In this document: positions 16,448-24,481 of the stretch, piece after piece
Layout of the letters: every line of letters begins with the position of its first letter
Numbering within the stretch: position 1 is the stretch's first letter
Assembly (NCBI RefSeq): GCF_044430645.1
Contig: NZ_JAWUDN010000002.1
Coordinates: 1-64,000, forward strand
DNA length: 64,000 nucleotides
Direction of reading: 5' to 3'
Source: Ewingella allii
Lineage (GTDB): Bacteria > Pseudomonadota > Gammaproteobacteria > Enterobacterales > Enterobacteriaceae
Made by a program: the position numbers and the translations under genes
Notes under the pieces: generated by a model
What the model was told of the DNA's origin: nothing
The model's input: the letters and a program-made list of their open reading frames with translations, nothing else
Databases searched by the model: none

Positions 16448-17002
16448 TTAACCTCGCGGCTCGTCGGCAAGGATCCCCAGCAGCCAGTCGTTATGCCACA
16501 CCTCGCCAATGCGGTAGCTGTCGCGAAGGCAGCCTTCGAGCTGGAATCCACATTTCTCCAGCACCCTGCGCGAGGGGAAATTGCCCTCCAGCACGTTGGC
16601 CTGCAGGCGATGAAAACCGCAGGTATCAAAAGCAAAATCCAGCACGGCTTTCAGTGATTCAACGGCATACCCTTTCCCCTGATGCTCGGGAGAAATGATA
16701 AAACCCACCTCACCCTGCTGATAAGGCCGCCAGTCGGGGAAGAAGCCGGTCAGGCCCACCGCCGCGCCGGTTTCGCGTTCGCGGATCACCAGACAGAGCC
16801 AAAAATCAGCATAGCGATCCCAGTGCCCAAGGCGCTGCTCGAAGCGATTGCGAATTTGCGCGGGCGAGTCGATATCACCAATAAAGCGCATCACCTCTGG
16901 CGTTTGGTACAGCTTTTGGAACAACCACCAGTCTTCATTTTCAATGGGTTGCATCACCAGCCGTGGAGTAGTGAGCTGCAAAGGCGTCAGAGTTTTCATC
17001 AT
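16448..17002 (-). CDS. GNAT-family N-acetyltransferase (RimJ/RimL type)
   Basis: The 184-residue protein has a GNAT fold with the acetyl-CoA loop in EVGFIISPEHQGKGYAVES (R/Q-x-x-G-x-G/A type) and the downstream segment HRLQANVLEGNFPSRRVLEKCGF typical of RimJ/RimL enzymes. It starts LTTPRLVMQPI, the usual beginning of this subfamily. The acceptor (protein N-terminus, small amine or antibiotic) cannot be told. The first ATG is used because AGAGGA lies five bases upstream. It shares a divergent promoter region with ypdA and is followed by alaC on the same strand. Confidence 0.85.
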   Translation of the reverse strand: MMKTLTPLQLTTPRLVMQPIENEDWWLFQKLYQTPEVMRFIGDIDSPAQIRNRFEQRLGHWDRYADFWLCLVIRERETGAAVGLTGFFPDWRPYQQGEVGFIISPEHQGKGYAVESLKAVLDFAFDTCGFHRLQANVLEGNFPSRRVLEKCGFQLEGCLRDSYRIGEVWHNDWLLGILADEPRG

Positions 17003-17105
17003 TATTTTCCTCTGGGTAGGTACCGCGTCAGCTTACAATTGAATCATTGGTTATTCATGCGTTTTATGGCTTTAGTGCATTTCATTCCCTAAGACAATTC
17101 CCTGT

Positions 17106-17111
17106 TATAAT
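17106..17111 (+). promoter_or_regulatory. Candidate -10 element of ypdAB
   Basis: A perfect TATAAT lies 30 bp before the ypdA start; the matching -35 is poor. It is the best sigma-70 candidate in the 138-bp region shared with the divergent GNAT gene. Confidence 0.4.
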
Positions 17112-17140
17112 GGGCCTAAGCCGAAAACAGGGAGCCTGCC

Positions 17141-18844
17141 GTGCCGCAAGTGTTTGAAATGTTGCTGGCGGTCTTTGACCGCGCAGCGCTGATGTTAATC
17201 TGCCTATTCTTCCTCACTCGTACCCGTCTGTTTCGCAAGCTGCTACAGAAAGAGAGCCATAACCACACGGCGCTGGAACTCGCCGCCGCTACCGCGATTT
17301 TCTCGCTGTTTGCCATTTTCGGTACCCTATCGGGGATTAACGTCGAAGGCTCGCTAATCAATGTGCGCACCATCGCCATTATGTCCGGCGGAATACTGTT
17401 TGGCCCTTGGGTGGGGATTATTACTGGCCTGATTTCCGGCTCGCACCGTTATCTCATCGACATTCACGGCGTCACCTCGCTGCCCTGTCTGATAACCAGC
17501 ATCGTGGCCGGGTTTACCTCGGGCTATATCAACCTGAAAGTGAAGAAAGCTAACCATTGGAAAGTGGGGATTGCCGCCGGAATGCTGTGCGAAGCCCTGA
17601 CTATGGTGCTGATTTTGCTGATGGCGAAGCCGTTTTCGCTGGGGGTGGATATCGTCATGAGCATCGCCGCGCCGCTGATCCTCGGGGCCAGCTCCATCGG
17701 CCTGATTATCCTGCTGGTGCAAAGCGTGGCCGACGAAAAAGAGGTGATTGCCGCCCGCCAGGCGCGACTCGCCTTGGACATCGCCAATAAAACCCTGCCC
17801 TATTTCCGCCACATTGAAGGGCCGAATATTAACGCCCGTTCGCTGGAAAAGATTTGCAGTATTATCCGCGAAGATATCAACGCTGACGCCGTGGCCATTA
17901 CCGATACCAAAAACATCTTGGCCTACGTTGGCGTGGGCGCCGAGCAGTACAACATCGGCCATGAGATCATCAGTGATATCACCAAAGCGACGCTGGAGTC
18001 CGGTCAAATCACCATTAAAAACAATGATGAAGTGGACCGCACGCCGGAGATCCACTCGCTGATTATCATCCCTCTATGGGAGAGCGGCGTAGTGACCGGC
18101 TCGCTAAAAATCTATTACTGCCACGCCCATCGCATCACCTATTCGCTGAAAGTGATGGCGGTCGGCCTGTCGCAAATTATCTCTACCCAGATGGAAGTGT
18201 CGCGAGCAGAGCAACTGCGCGAAATGGCCAATAAAGCCGAAATGCGCGCCCTGCAAAGTAAAATCAACCCACACTTTCTGTTTAACGCGCTGAATGCTAT
18301 TTCATCGTCTATCCGCGCCCGGCCTGACACCGCGCGCCAGCTGATCATCAATCTGTCGCGCTATCTGCGTTACAATCTGGAGCTAAATGACGAGCTGATT
18401 GACCTGCGTAAAGAGCTGCATCAGGTGCAGGATTACATCGCCATTGAGCAGGCGCGCTTTGGCAGCAAGCTGACGGTTATCTATGATATTGATGACGATA
18501 TCTCGGTGCAGATCCCCAGCCTGTTGATTCAACCTCTGGTTGAAAACGCCATCGTCCACGGCATTCAGCCGTGCAGCGGTAAAGGGGTGGTGGTGATTGC
18601 GGTGAAGCGTCAGGACAGTAACGTGAGAGTGTCGATTAAAGACACCGGACACGGCATAAATCAGGAAACCATTGACCGGGTGGCGAGAAATGAAATGCCC
18701 GGCAATAAAATCGGCCTGCTCAACGTTCACCATCGCGTTTCACTGCTGTATGGCCATGGGTTAACTATCCGCCGCCTTGAGCCAGGCACGGAAATTTCAT
18801 TTTTGATCACCTCGGAAAATACCAATGAAAGCCATCATCGTTGA
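17141..18844 (+). CDS. ypdA: LytS-family sensor histidine kinase YpdA (PyrS)
   Basis: The 567-residue protein (E. coli YpdA is 565) has an N-terminal membrane domain of the 5TM-5TMR LytS type (about 1-200), a GAF-like region (about 225-350) and a LytS histidine kinase domain. The phospho-acceptor is H378 in KINPHFLFNALNAISS, and the ATPase N, G boxes follow (PLVENAIVHGI, DTGHGI). In E. coli YpdA senses pyruvate and, with YpdB, activates the transporter gene yhjX. The start is GTG with GGGAG upstream. It overlaps ypdB by 20 bp, so both are co-expressed. Confidence 0.95.
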   Translation: MPQVFEMLLAVFDRAALMLICLFFLTRTRLFRKLLQKESHNHTALELAAATAIFSLFAIFGTLSGINVEGSLINVRTIAIMSGGILFGPWVGIITGLISGSHRYLIDIHGVTSLPCLITSIVAGFTSGYINLKVKKANHWKVGIAAGMLCEALTMVLILLMAKPFSLGVDIVMSIAAPLILGASSIGLIILLVQSVADEKEVIAARQARLALDIANKTLPYFRHIEGPNINARSLEKICSIIREDINADAVAITDTKNILAYVGVGAEQYNIGHEIISDITKATLESGQITIKNNDEVDRTPEIHSLIIIPLWESGVVTGSLKIYYCHAHRITYSLKVMAVGLSQIISTQMEVSRAEQLREMANKAEMRALQSKINPHFLFNALNAISSSIRARPDTARQLIINLSRYLRYNLELNDELIDLRKELHQVQDYIAIEQARFGSKLTVIYDIDDDISVQIPSLLIQPLVENAIVHGIQPCSGKGVVVIAVKRQDSNVRVSIKDTGHGINQETIDRVARNEMPGNKIGLLNVHHRVSLLYGHGLTIRRLEPGTEISFLITSENTNESHHR

Positions 18845-19562
18845 AGACGAAGTCCTCGCACAGGAGGAGCTGAGTTATCTGATTAATGCGCATAGCGAAA
18901 TCAAAATCGAAGCCAGCTTTGACGACGGACTGGACGTGCTGAAGTATCTGCAAACCCATGAAGTGGATGCGATTTTCCTCGATATCAACATTCCGTCGCT
19001 CGACGGCGTATTGCTGGCGCAGAACATCAGCAAGTTCGCGCACAAGCCCTACATTATCTTTATCACTGCCTATAAAGAGCATGCCGCCGAGGCTTATGAA
19101 ATCGAGGCTTTCGACTACATTCTCAAGCCGTATCACGAGTCGCGCATTGTCACCATGCTGCAAAAGCTGGAGATGCATTTTAAACGTGACAAACAGGCGC
19201 TAACCCAGCCCGCACCCAGCAGCAACCGCGCCAGCCACAGCATCAATTTGATTAAAGATGAGCGGATTATTGTTACTGATATCAATGATATCTATTACGC
19301 CGCGGCGCAGGAGAAAGTGACACAGGTCTATACCCGCAAAGAAGAATTCACCATGCCGATGAATATCACCGAGCTGTGCAATCGCCTGCCGGAAGAGCAT
19401 TTTTTCCGCTGCCATCGCTCCTACTGTGTGAATTTGTCGAAAATCCGCGAAATCGTGCCGTGGTTTAACAACACCTATATTTTGCGCTTAAGCGATTTGG
19501 ACTTCGAAGTGCCGGTCAGTCGCAGCAAAGTGAAGGAATTCAGAAGCTTAATGCGGTTTTAG
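18825..19562 (+). CDS. ypdB: LytTR response regulator YpdB (PyrR)
   Basis: The 245-residue regulator has a receiver domain (1-120; acidic pair E7/D8, phospho-acceptor D53 in AIFLDIN, K in ILKPYH) and a C-terminal LytTR DNA-binding domain (about 140-245; ERIIVTDINDIYY, FFRCHRSYCVNLSKI, VPVSRSKVKEF). E. coli YpdB is 244 residues. It is the partner of YpdA. The E. coli fry/ypdC genes that follow there are absent; glk lies convergent 45 bp away. Confidence 0.95.
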   Translation: MKAIIVEDEVLAQEELSYLINAHSEIKIEASFDDGLDVLKYLQTHEVDAIFLDINIPSLDGVLLAQNISKFAHKPYIIFITAYKEHAAEAYEIEAFDYILKPYHESRIVTMLQKLEMHFKRDKQALTQPAPSSNRASHSINLIKDERIIVTDINDIYYAAAQEKVTQVYTRKEEFTMPMNITELCNRLPEEHFFRCHRSYCVNLSKIREIVPWFNNTYILRLSDLDFEVPVSRSKVKEFRSLMRF

Positions 19563-19570
19563 CGAGAGTA

Positions 19571-19594
19571 TTCTCCCCCGCAGCCGGGGGAGAA
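19571..19594. terminator. Hairpin between ypdB and glk
   Basis: TTCTCCCCC / GGGGGAGAA forms a nine-base-pair GC-rich stem with a six-base loop in the 45-bp gap between convergent ypdB and glk. No long T-run follows on either strand, so its efficiency is uncertain. Confidence 0.45.
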
Positions 19595-19607
19595 AAGAGA
19601 GGCAAGA

Positions 19608-20573
19608 TTACAGCGTCATGCCCATCGACTGGCGCAGATAAGCCCCCGATCCCAGCAGCCCCGGCTGATCGTGAGTGATCAGGTAGACCGGAATGTCGTG
19701 CAGGTAGTCTTTAAAACGGCCTTTATCTTCAAAGGCGGCACGGAAACCCGAGGCCTTAAAGAACTCGAGGAAGCGCGGCACGATGCCACCAGCGATATAC
19801 ACGCCGCCGAAAGTGCCCATATTCAGCGCCAGATTGCCGCCAAAGCGCCCCATAATTACGCAAAATAGGGAGAGTGCGCGGCGGCAGTCGAGATTTTCAT
19901 CACTCAGCGCCAGCTCGGTCACATCTTTCGGGGCGAAATTCTCCGGCACGCGGCCATCGGCTTTGACAATCGCGCGGTACAAATTCACCAGTCCCGGACC
20001 AGACAGAATACGCTCCGCGGAGACGTGGCCCATCTCGGCACGCAGCTGCTCGAGGATGATGTCCTCCTCTTCGCTGTTTGGCGCGAAATCAACATGCCCG
20101 CCCTCGCCCGGCAGGCTCAGCCAGCGTTTGTCAGCGTGGATCAGGTGGGCAACGCCCAAGCCGGTGCCCGCGCCGAAAATCACTGCCGGCTTGCCGTCTA
20201 ACGGTTTTTTGCCGCCGAACTGCAACAGGTCTTGCTCCTGCAACATCGGGATAGCCATGGAGACGGCGGTGAAATCATTGATCACTTCCAGATGATCCAA
20301 CTTCAGGTTGGCTTTCATCTCGGCAATCGAAAATGCCCACGTGTGGTTGGTCATCGCCACCCAGTCACCGGTGATCGGGCAGGCAATGGCAATACAGGCG
20401 TCTTTAACTTCGTGCTCTTGCTGCTCAAGATAGACGCGCACCACGTCTTCTAAACTTGGGTAATCCAAGCCAGAAAAGGTTTTAGAAGCCGAAATGGCTC
20501 CGCTGTCGAGCGCGCACAGTGCAAGACGACAGTTAGTACCGCCGACGTCCCCCACCAAGGAGTATTTGGTCAT
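19608..20573 (-). CDS. glk: Glucokinase
   Basis: The 321-residue protein has the same length as E. coli Glk. It phosphorylates cytoplasmic glucose with ATP. Visible signatures are the N-terminal phosphate-binding DVGGTNCRLAL, the glucose-binding NDFTAVSMAIP, GAGTGLGVAHL, and PGEGGHVDFAP. Monocistronic, convergent with ypdB and divergent from yfeO, as in the E. coli neighbourhood. Confidence 0.97.
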   Translation of the reverse strand: MTKYSLVGDVGGTNCRLALCALDSGAISASKTFSGLDYPSLEDVVRVYLEQQEHEVKDACIAIACPITGDWVAMTNHTWAFSIAEMKANLKLDHLEVINDFTAVSMAIPMLQEQDLLQFGGKKPLDGKPAVIFGAGTGLGVAHLIHADKRWLSLPGEGGHVDFAPNSEEEDIILEQLRAEMGHVSAERILSGPGLVNLYRAIVKADGRVPENFAPKDVTELALSDENLDCRRALSLFCVIMGRFGGNLALNMGTFGGVYIAGGIVPRFLEFFKASGFRAAFEDKGRFKDYLHDIPVYLITHDQPGLLGSGAYLRQSMGMTL

Positions 20574-20883
20574 TTTCTTCTCCGAAAAAGTAGATTCTTA
20601 ATCCTGTCTGGTCTGGAGGCCGGGTAAAAACGATAAAGACCGTTATTATCAATCGTTGAGGCTGGTTAAAACCCGCTTGCAGGACTATAAAAGTTTACAG
20701 AATAATTGTGGGCAAAATAGCGGTAATTGCTATAGCCTGCAACGCCCATTTGAGGCAACGCGTATTTATGCGGCGCGGCATCCAAAATAATGTCGCTAAT
20801 GCCCAATTTCTTAGCCATCATTACGATACAAAGCCTGTGCTGAAGCCTCGAGCGAGTGCAGTTCATCATAAAAGGATATGTGC
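20574..20883. other. glk-yfeO divergent intergenic region
   Basis: These 310 bp hold the promoters of leftward glk and rightward yfeO. A Cra operator was looked for, as glk is a Cra target in E. coli, but none matching the consensus was found. No ORF or repeat is supported. Confidence 0.5.
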
Positions 20884-22149
20884 ATGCTGCATCCCCGTGC
20901 GAAAACGATGTTGGTCTTTACTTTGCCCGCGTTGGTCATCGGCATCTTATCCAGCCTGATTCTGGTCGCCCTTATGCTGCTGGCGGGCGCGCTGCAAACC
21001 CTGCTCTGGCAGCACATTCCTTCTGCTCTGCATATTGATACCAGCTCGGCCAGTTGGACCTTATTTATGCTCACGCTAACCGGTTTGGGCGTCGGCGCGC
21101 TAATTAAGTATATGCCGGGCCACGCTGGGCCAGACCCCGCCACCGAATCGCTGATAGGCCCTCCCGTCGCGCTCAATGCCCTTCCCGGTTTGGCATTAGC
21201 CTTGATGCTGGGCCTGGCCGGAGGGGTGAGCCTCGGGCCGGAATACCCCATTACCGTGATTAACATTGCCCTCGCCGCCGCCGTGGGCCGCTTTTTGCTG
21301 CCAAAAGTCCCGACCATGGACTGGGTGATTTTAGCCGCCGCGGGCACCATCGGCGCACTGTTCGGCACGCCTATCGCCGCCGCGCTGATTTTTTCGCAAA
21401 TGCTCGGTGGAGATAAAGATATTCCGCTATGGGACCGGCTTTTTGCGCCGCTGGTCGCCGCAGGCGCGGGGGCGCTGACCACCGATCAGTTCTTCGAGCC
21501 TGATTTCTCTTTGAATATCGACCCTTATGACGCTTCGCGCCTGGTGGATGTGTTCAGCGGCTCGGTGGTGGTGCTGATTGCGATTGCGATTGGCATGGTT
21601 GCCGTCTGGCTGTTCCCGCACGTGCATCGCCTGTTCCACAGCATCAAAAACCCGGTCCTGATGCTCGGCCTTGGGGGCTTTGTGTTAGGCCTTCTGGCCC
21701 TGATTGGCGGGGAAATTACCCTGTTTAAAGGGCTGGATGAGATGAAACAGCTGGCGGAGTCGGACCAGTTATTTGAAATTAGTTCGATGCTGGCGATAAC
21801 CCTGACCAAGCTCGCCGCGCTAGTGGTGGCCGCCGCCTGTGGCTTTAGGGGCGGGCGCATCTTCCCGGCGGTGTTTGTCGGCGTTTCCCTTGGGCTGATG
21901 CTGCATCAATACGCGCCAGACGTGCCTGCTGCCGTCACCGTTTCTTGCGCCGTAATGGGCATGGTACTGGTGGTCACACGCGACGGTTGGCTGAGCCTGT
22001 TTATGGCCGCTGCCGTGGTGCCGGGCCTGAAACTGCTGCCGCTGCTGTGTATTGTGATGCTGCCAGCCTGGCTGCTGCTGGCAGGCAAACCGCTGATGCT
22101 GGTCAGCAAATATCTGCCTGCCCGCCAAGAGAATAAAGAAGCCGAGTAA
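20884..22149 (+). CDS. yfeO: CLC-like ion channel family protein YfeO
   Basis: The 421-residue inner-membrane protein (E. coli YfeO is 418) has about ten hydrophobic helices in the CLC arrangement. Its selectivity-filter-like segments are GPDPATE, GGVSLGPEYP and GFRGGRIFPAVFVG. The transported ion is unknown. The start at the second ATG (MLHPRAKT) is preferred: it matches E. coli and gives the AAAGGA site a nine-base spacing, while the ATG at 20878 is only three bases away. It is convergent with the racemase-like gene, with four bases between stops. Confidence 0.93.
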   Translation: MLHPRAKTMLVFTLPALVIGILSSLILVALMLLAGALQTLLWQHIPSALHIDTSSASWTLFMLTLTGLGVGALIKYMPGHAGPDPATESLIGPPVALNALPGLALALMLGLAGGVSLGPEYPITVINIALAAAVGRFLLPKVPTMDWVILAAAGTIGALFGTPIAAALIFSQMLGGDKDIPLWDRLFAPLVAAGAGALTTDQFFEPDFSLNIDPYDASRLVDVFSGSVVVLIAIAIGMVAVWLFPHVHRLFHSIKNPVLMLGLGGFVLGLLALIGGEITLFKGLDEMKQLAESDQLFEISSMLAITLTKLAALVVAAACGFRGGRIFPAVFVGVSLGLMLHQYAPDVPAAVTVSCAVMGMVLVVTRDGWLSLFMAAAVVPGLKLLPLLCIVMLPAWLLLAGKPLMLVSKYLPARQENKEAE

Positions 22150-22153
22150 AGGA

Positions 22154-22852
22154 TTAACGGTCAGAAAGGGCGAACTCCGCCGCCGCCAGTGCATGGATGG
22201 CGGTGGTGTCAAACACCGGCACGCCGGCATCCTGCTGGCCGACCAGCAGCGTAATTTCCGTACAACCGAGAATAATTCCCTCCGCCCCCTGCTGCTCTAG
22301 CTCGCCCATGATGCGGCGATACTCTTCGCGAGAGGCGTCGCTGATTTCCCCCAGACAAAGCTCTTCATAGATGATGCGATGCACAATATTGCGGTCAGCT
22401 TCGTTCGGGGTCAGCACCTCAATGTGGTGTTTATCCTGCAGGCGGCCGCGATAGAAATCCTGCTCCATGGTGAATTTGGTGCCGAGCAGGCCAATGCGCT
22501 TCAGCCCCTGAGCTTTAATCTTATCCGCCGTCGCGTCGGCAATGTGCAGCAACGGCAGCCCGCCGATGCGCTCAATGTCATCTGCCACTTTATGCATAGT
22601 GTTGGTACAGACCACAATCACCTCTGCCCCAGCGCGCGCCAGCGCCTGTGCGGCATCACCGAGAACTTGACCAGCCTGCTGCCAATCCCCCTGGGCCTGT
22701 AATTTTTCAATATCGTAGAAGTCGACGCTGTGCAGGAACAGCCGGGCGGAATGTAATCCACCCAGCTGCTGTTTGACGTGTTCATTGATGGTGCGGTAGT
22801 ACGGCACGGTGGATTCCCAACTCATGCCGCCAATTAATCCTAAGGTTTTCAT
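22154..22852 (-). CDS. Aspartate/glutamate racemase family protein (YgeA/RacX-like)
   Basis: The 232-residue protein is a cofactor-independent amino-acid racemase. The two catalytic cysteines are C83 in VVCTNTMH and C197 in LGCTEITLL; the N-terminus MKTLGLIGGMSWEST is typical of this family. It interconverts L and D forms of an amino acid; E. coli YgeA is a broad-range racemase with preference for homoserine. D-amino acids could serve the cell wall or biofilm control, which is inference. It begins an insertion between yfeO and ypeC relative to the E. coli order. Confidence 0.9.
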   Translation of the reverse strand: MKTLGLIGGMSWESTVPYYRTINEHVKQQLGGLHSARLFLHSVDFYDIEKLQAQGDWQQAGQVLGDAAQALARAGAEVIVVCTNTMHKVADDIERIGGLPLLHIADATADKIKAQGLKRIGLLGTKFTMEQDFYRGRLQDKHHIEVLTPNEADRNIVHRIIYEELCLGEISDASREEYRRIMGELEQQGAEGIILGCTEITLLVGQQDAGVPVFDTTAIHALAAAEFALSDR

Positions 22853-22947
22853 CTGCTGTCACCCTGCCGACTCTATTTTGCGTGAGGGTAAAACATAACC
22901 GAGCGCGCCCCTGCTGACAAACAGTGACGCGCCCGGCGAGCAGAAAA

Positions 22948-23451
22948 TTACTGTTTTGCTGAACAGGCTTTCTGAGCCGACTCATCGGCCAGACGCGCAG
23001 CGCGGCGCTCGACAATGCGCTGGCGCAAGGTGTCATACAGCCAGTTGTAGAACATGGTGTATGGCAGGAAGAACAGGAAGAAGCCAATTTCCAGCATAAA
23101 GGCGTTAAGCAGTGAAATGCCCAACCAGCCTGCGGCAATCGGCAGCCCCATCAATATAAATCCGCCCTCGAAGCCCAGCGCGTGGCAGACGCGTACTTTC
23201 AGGCTTCGCGCCACGCGGCTGACTGGCCAGAGACGATCGAAAATCGAGTTGTAAACGATGTTCCACAGCATCGCCGTGGTAGAGAGCAAAATCGCCAGGG
23301 TGCCCATTTCAAACATCGACTTGTTCAACAGCCATGCTGCAATCGGCGCGGAAATCATTACCGCTAAGGCTTCAAAACCGACCGCATGCAGGATGCGCTC
23401 GCCTAAAGATTTTTTACTCGCGAGTTGAGTATTTGTTTTTAACTTTGACAT
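22948..23451 (-). CDS. PACE-family multidrug/biocide efflux transporter
   Basis: The 167-residue membrane protein has four transmembrane helices built from two tandem bacterial transmembrane pair repeats (about 18-80 and 90-150). Each repeat starts similarly: RILHAVGFEALAVMISAP and RVCHALGFEGGFILMGLP. The second helix of each pair carries the WNxxYNxxFD / YNWLYDTL element. This is the AceI/PACE fold, which exports biocides such as chlorhexidine or short diamines. A LysR gene is transcribed divergently 141 bp away, as in many PACE loci. Confidence 0.92.
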   Translation of the reverse strand: MSKLKTNTQLASKKSLGERILHAVGFEALAVMISAPIAAWLLNKSMFEMGTLAILLSTTAMLWNIVYNSIFDRLWPVSRVARSLKVRVCHALGFEGGFILMGLPIAAGWLGISLLNAFMLEIGFFLFFLPYTMFYNWLYDTLRQRIVERRAARLADESAQKACSAKQ

Positions 23452-23592
23452 AAAGACCTGCCGTTATTCCTCAATAGGGTGAGTGACTTAGGTCACAGGT
23501 CGGCATTATCATCGCTAAATAAGATAGGTTAAAGATAGTTAATATCGATAAAATAGATGGATAAACCCTTAACCGCCAACCTGGAGATTGCC

Positions 23593-24468
23593 ATGCGTTA
23601 CTCGCCAGAAGCCTTAGTCGCCTTTGTGGAAGCTGCGGATACCGGCTCTTTCTCCGCCGCCGCACGCAAACTGCGCAAAAGCCAGTCCACGGTCAGCACC
23701 GCCATCGCCAATCTTGAAGTGGATTTGGGCCTGACGCTGTTTGACCGCAACAGCCGCCAGCCGGTGTTAACGCCGCAGGGCAAAAGGGTGCTCAATCACG
23801 TTCAGGCGATTTTGGCCGCCAGTGAGCGCCTTGATGAGCTGGCAATTCGCCTCTCCACGCAGGTGGAAACCCGACTGACCTTCGTACTTTCAGACACTTA
23901 CCAGCCGACTCACCATGAGAATCTGCTCAAACGCTTTGAGCGGCGCTATCCCGACATTGAGTTTGAATGCCTGATTGCTGAGGATCAGGATGTGATTGAT
24001 CTGCTGCAGGCTGGGCGGGCGCACATTGGCATGCTGGAAGTGCAGGACTCCTACCCGCCGGACATCGGCGTGGCGCGCCTGCCGGAGCAAACTGACATGG
24101 ACATTTTTGTCAGTCGCGACCATCCGCTGGCCCAGCTTTCCAACATTCAGCCTGAGCAGTTGCACACTTTCCGCCAGTTAAGCCTCCAGCCCTATCGCCG
24201 CACCGAGACCCGGGCGCAGGGGCAAACCTGGTCCGCACCGAGCTATTTGATGCTGCTGGAAATGGCCGAGCAGGGCTTTGGATGGTCGGTACTGCCGCAC
24301 TGGCTGGTGCGCCAGTTTGGGCATAACAAGCTGGTGACGTTACCGATGCGAGGTTGGCCGAAGCTGATTTCAGTGGACGCGGTGTGGAGTAAAAACAATC
24401 AGCCCGGCCCGGCGGGAAGTTGGTTCATCGACCAGCTAATCGATCCTTTGCTGGCCGATGAACCCTGA
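23593..24468 (+). CDS. LysR-family regulator, probably of the PACE transporter
   Basis: The protein has 291 residues. The N-terminal winged helix (residues 1-60) reads MRYSPEALVAFVEAADTGSFSAAARKLRKSQSTVSTAIANLE, then a LysR substrate-binding domain follows. The start is MRYSPEA at 23593 with CTGGAG upstream; 12 extra residues in the longer frame lack a ribosome site. Divergent to the PACE gene, so it is probably its regulator (inference from arrangement). It ends 13 bp before convergent ipdC. Confidence 0.88.
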   Translation: MRYSPEALVAFVEAADTGSFSAAARKLRKSQSTVSTAIANLEVDLGLTLFDRNSRQPVLTPQGKRVLNHVQAILAASERLDELAIRLSTQVETRLTFVLSDTYQPTHHENLLKRFERRYPDIEFECLIAEDQDVIDLLQAGRAHIGMLEVQDSYPPDIGVARLPEQTDMDIFVSRDHPLAQLSNIQPEQLHTFRQLSLQPYRRTETRAQGQTWSAPSYLMLLEMAEQGFGWSVLPHWLVRQFGHNKLVTLPMRGWPKLISVDAVWSKNNQPGPAGSWFIDQLIDPLLADEP

Positions 24469-24481
24469 GTCATAAGTCCGG

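Noticed and set aside
17354..18055. 233-codon minus-strand ORF inside ypdA
   Set aside because: It is antisense to a strongly conserved kinase gene and has no familiar sequence pattern.
20574..20883. Possible Cra site upstream of glk
   Set aside because: The closest stretch (CCTCAACGATTGA on the minus strand) lacks the TGAA core of the consensus.
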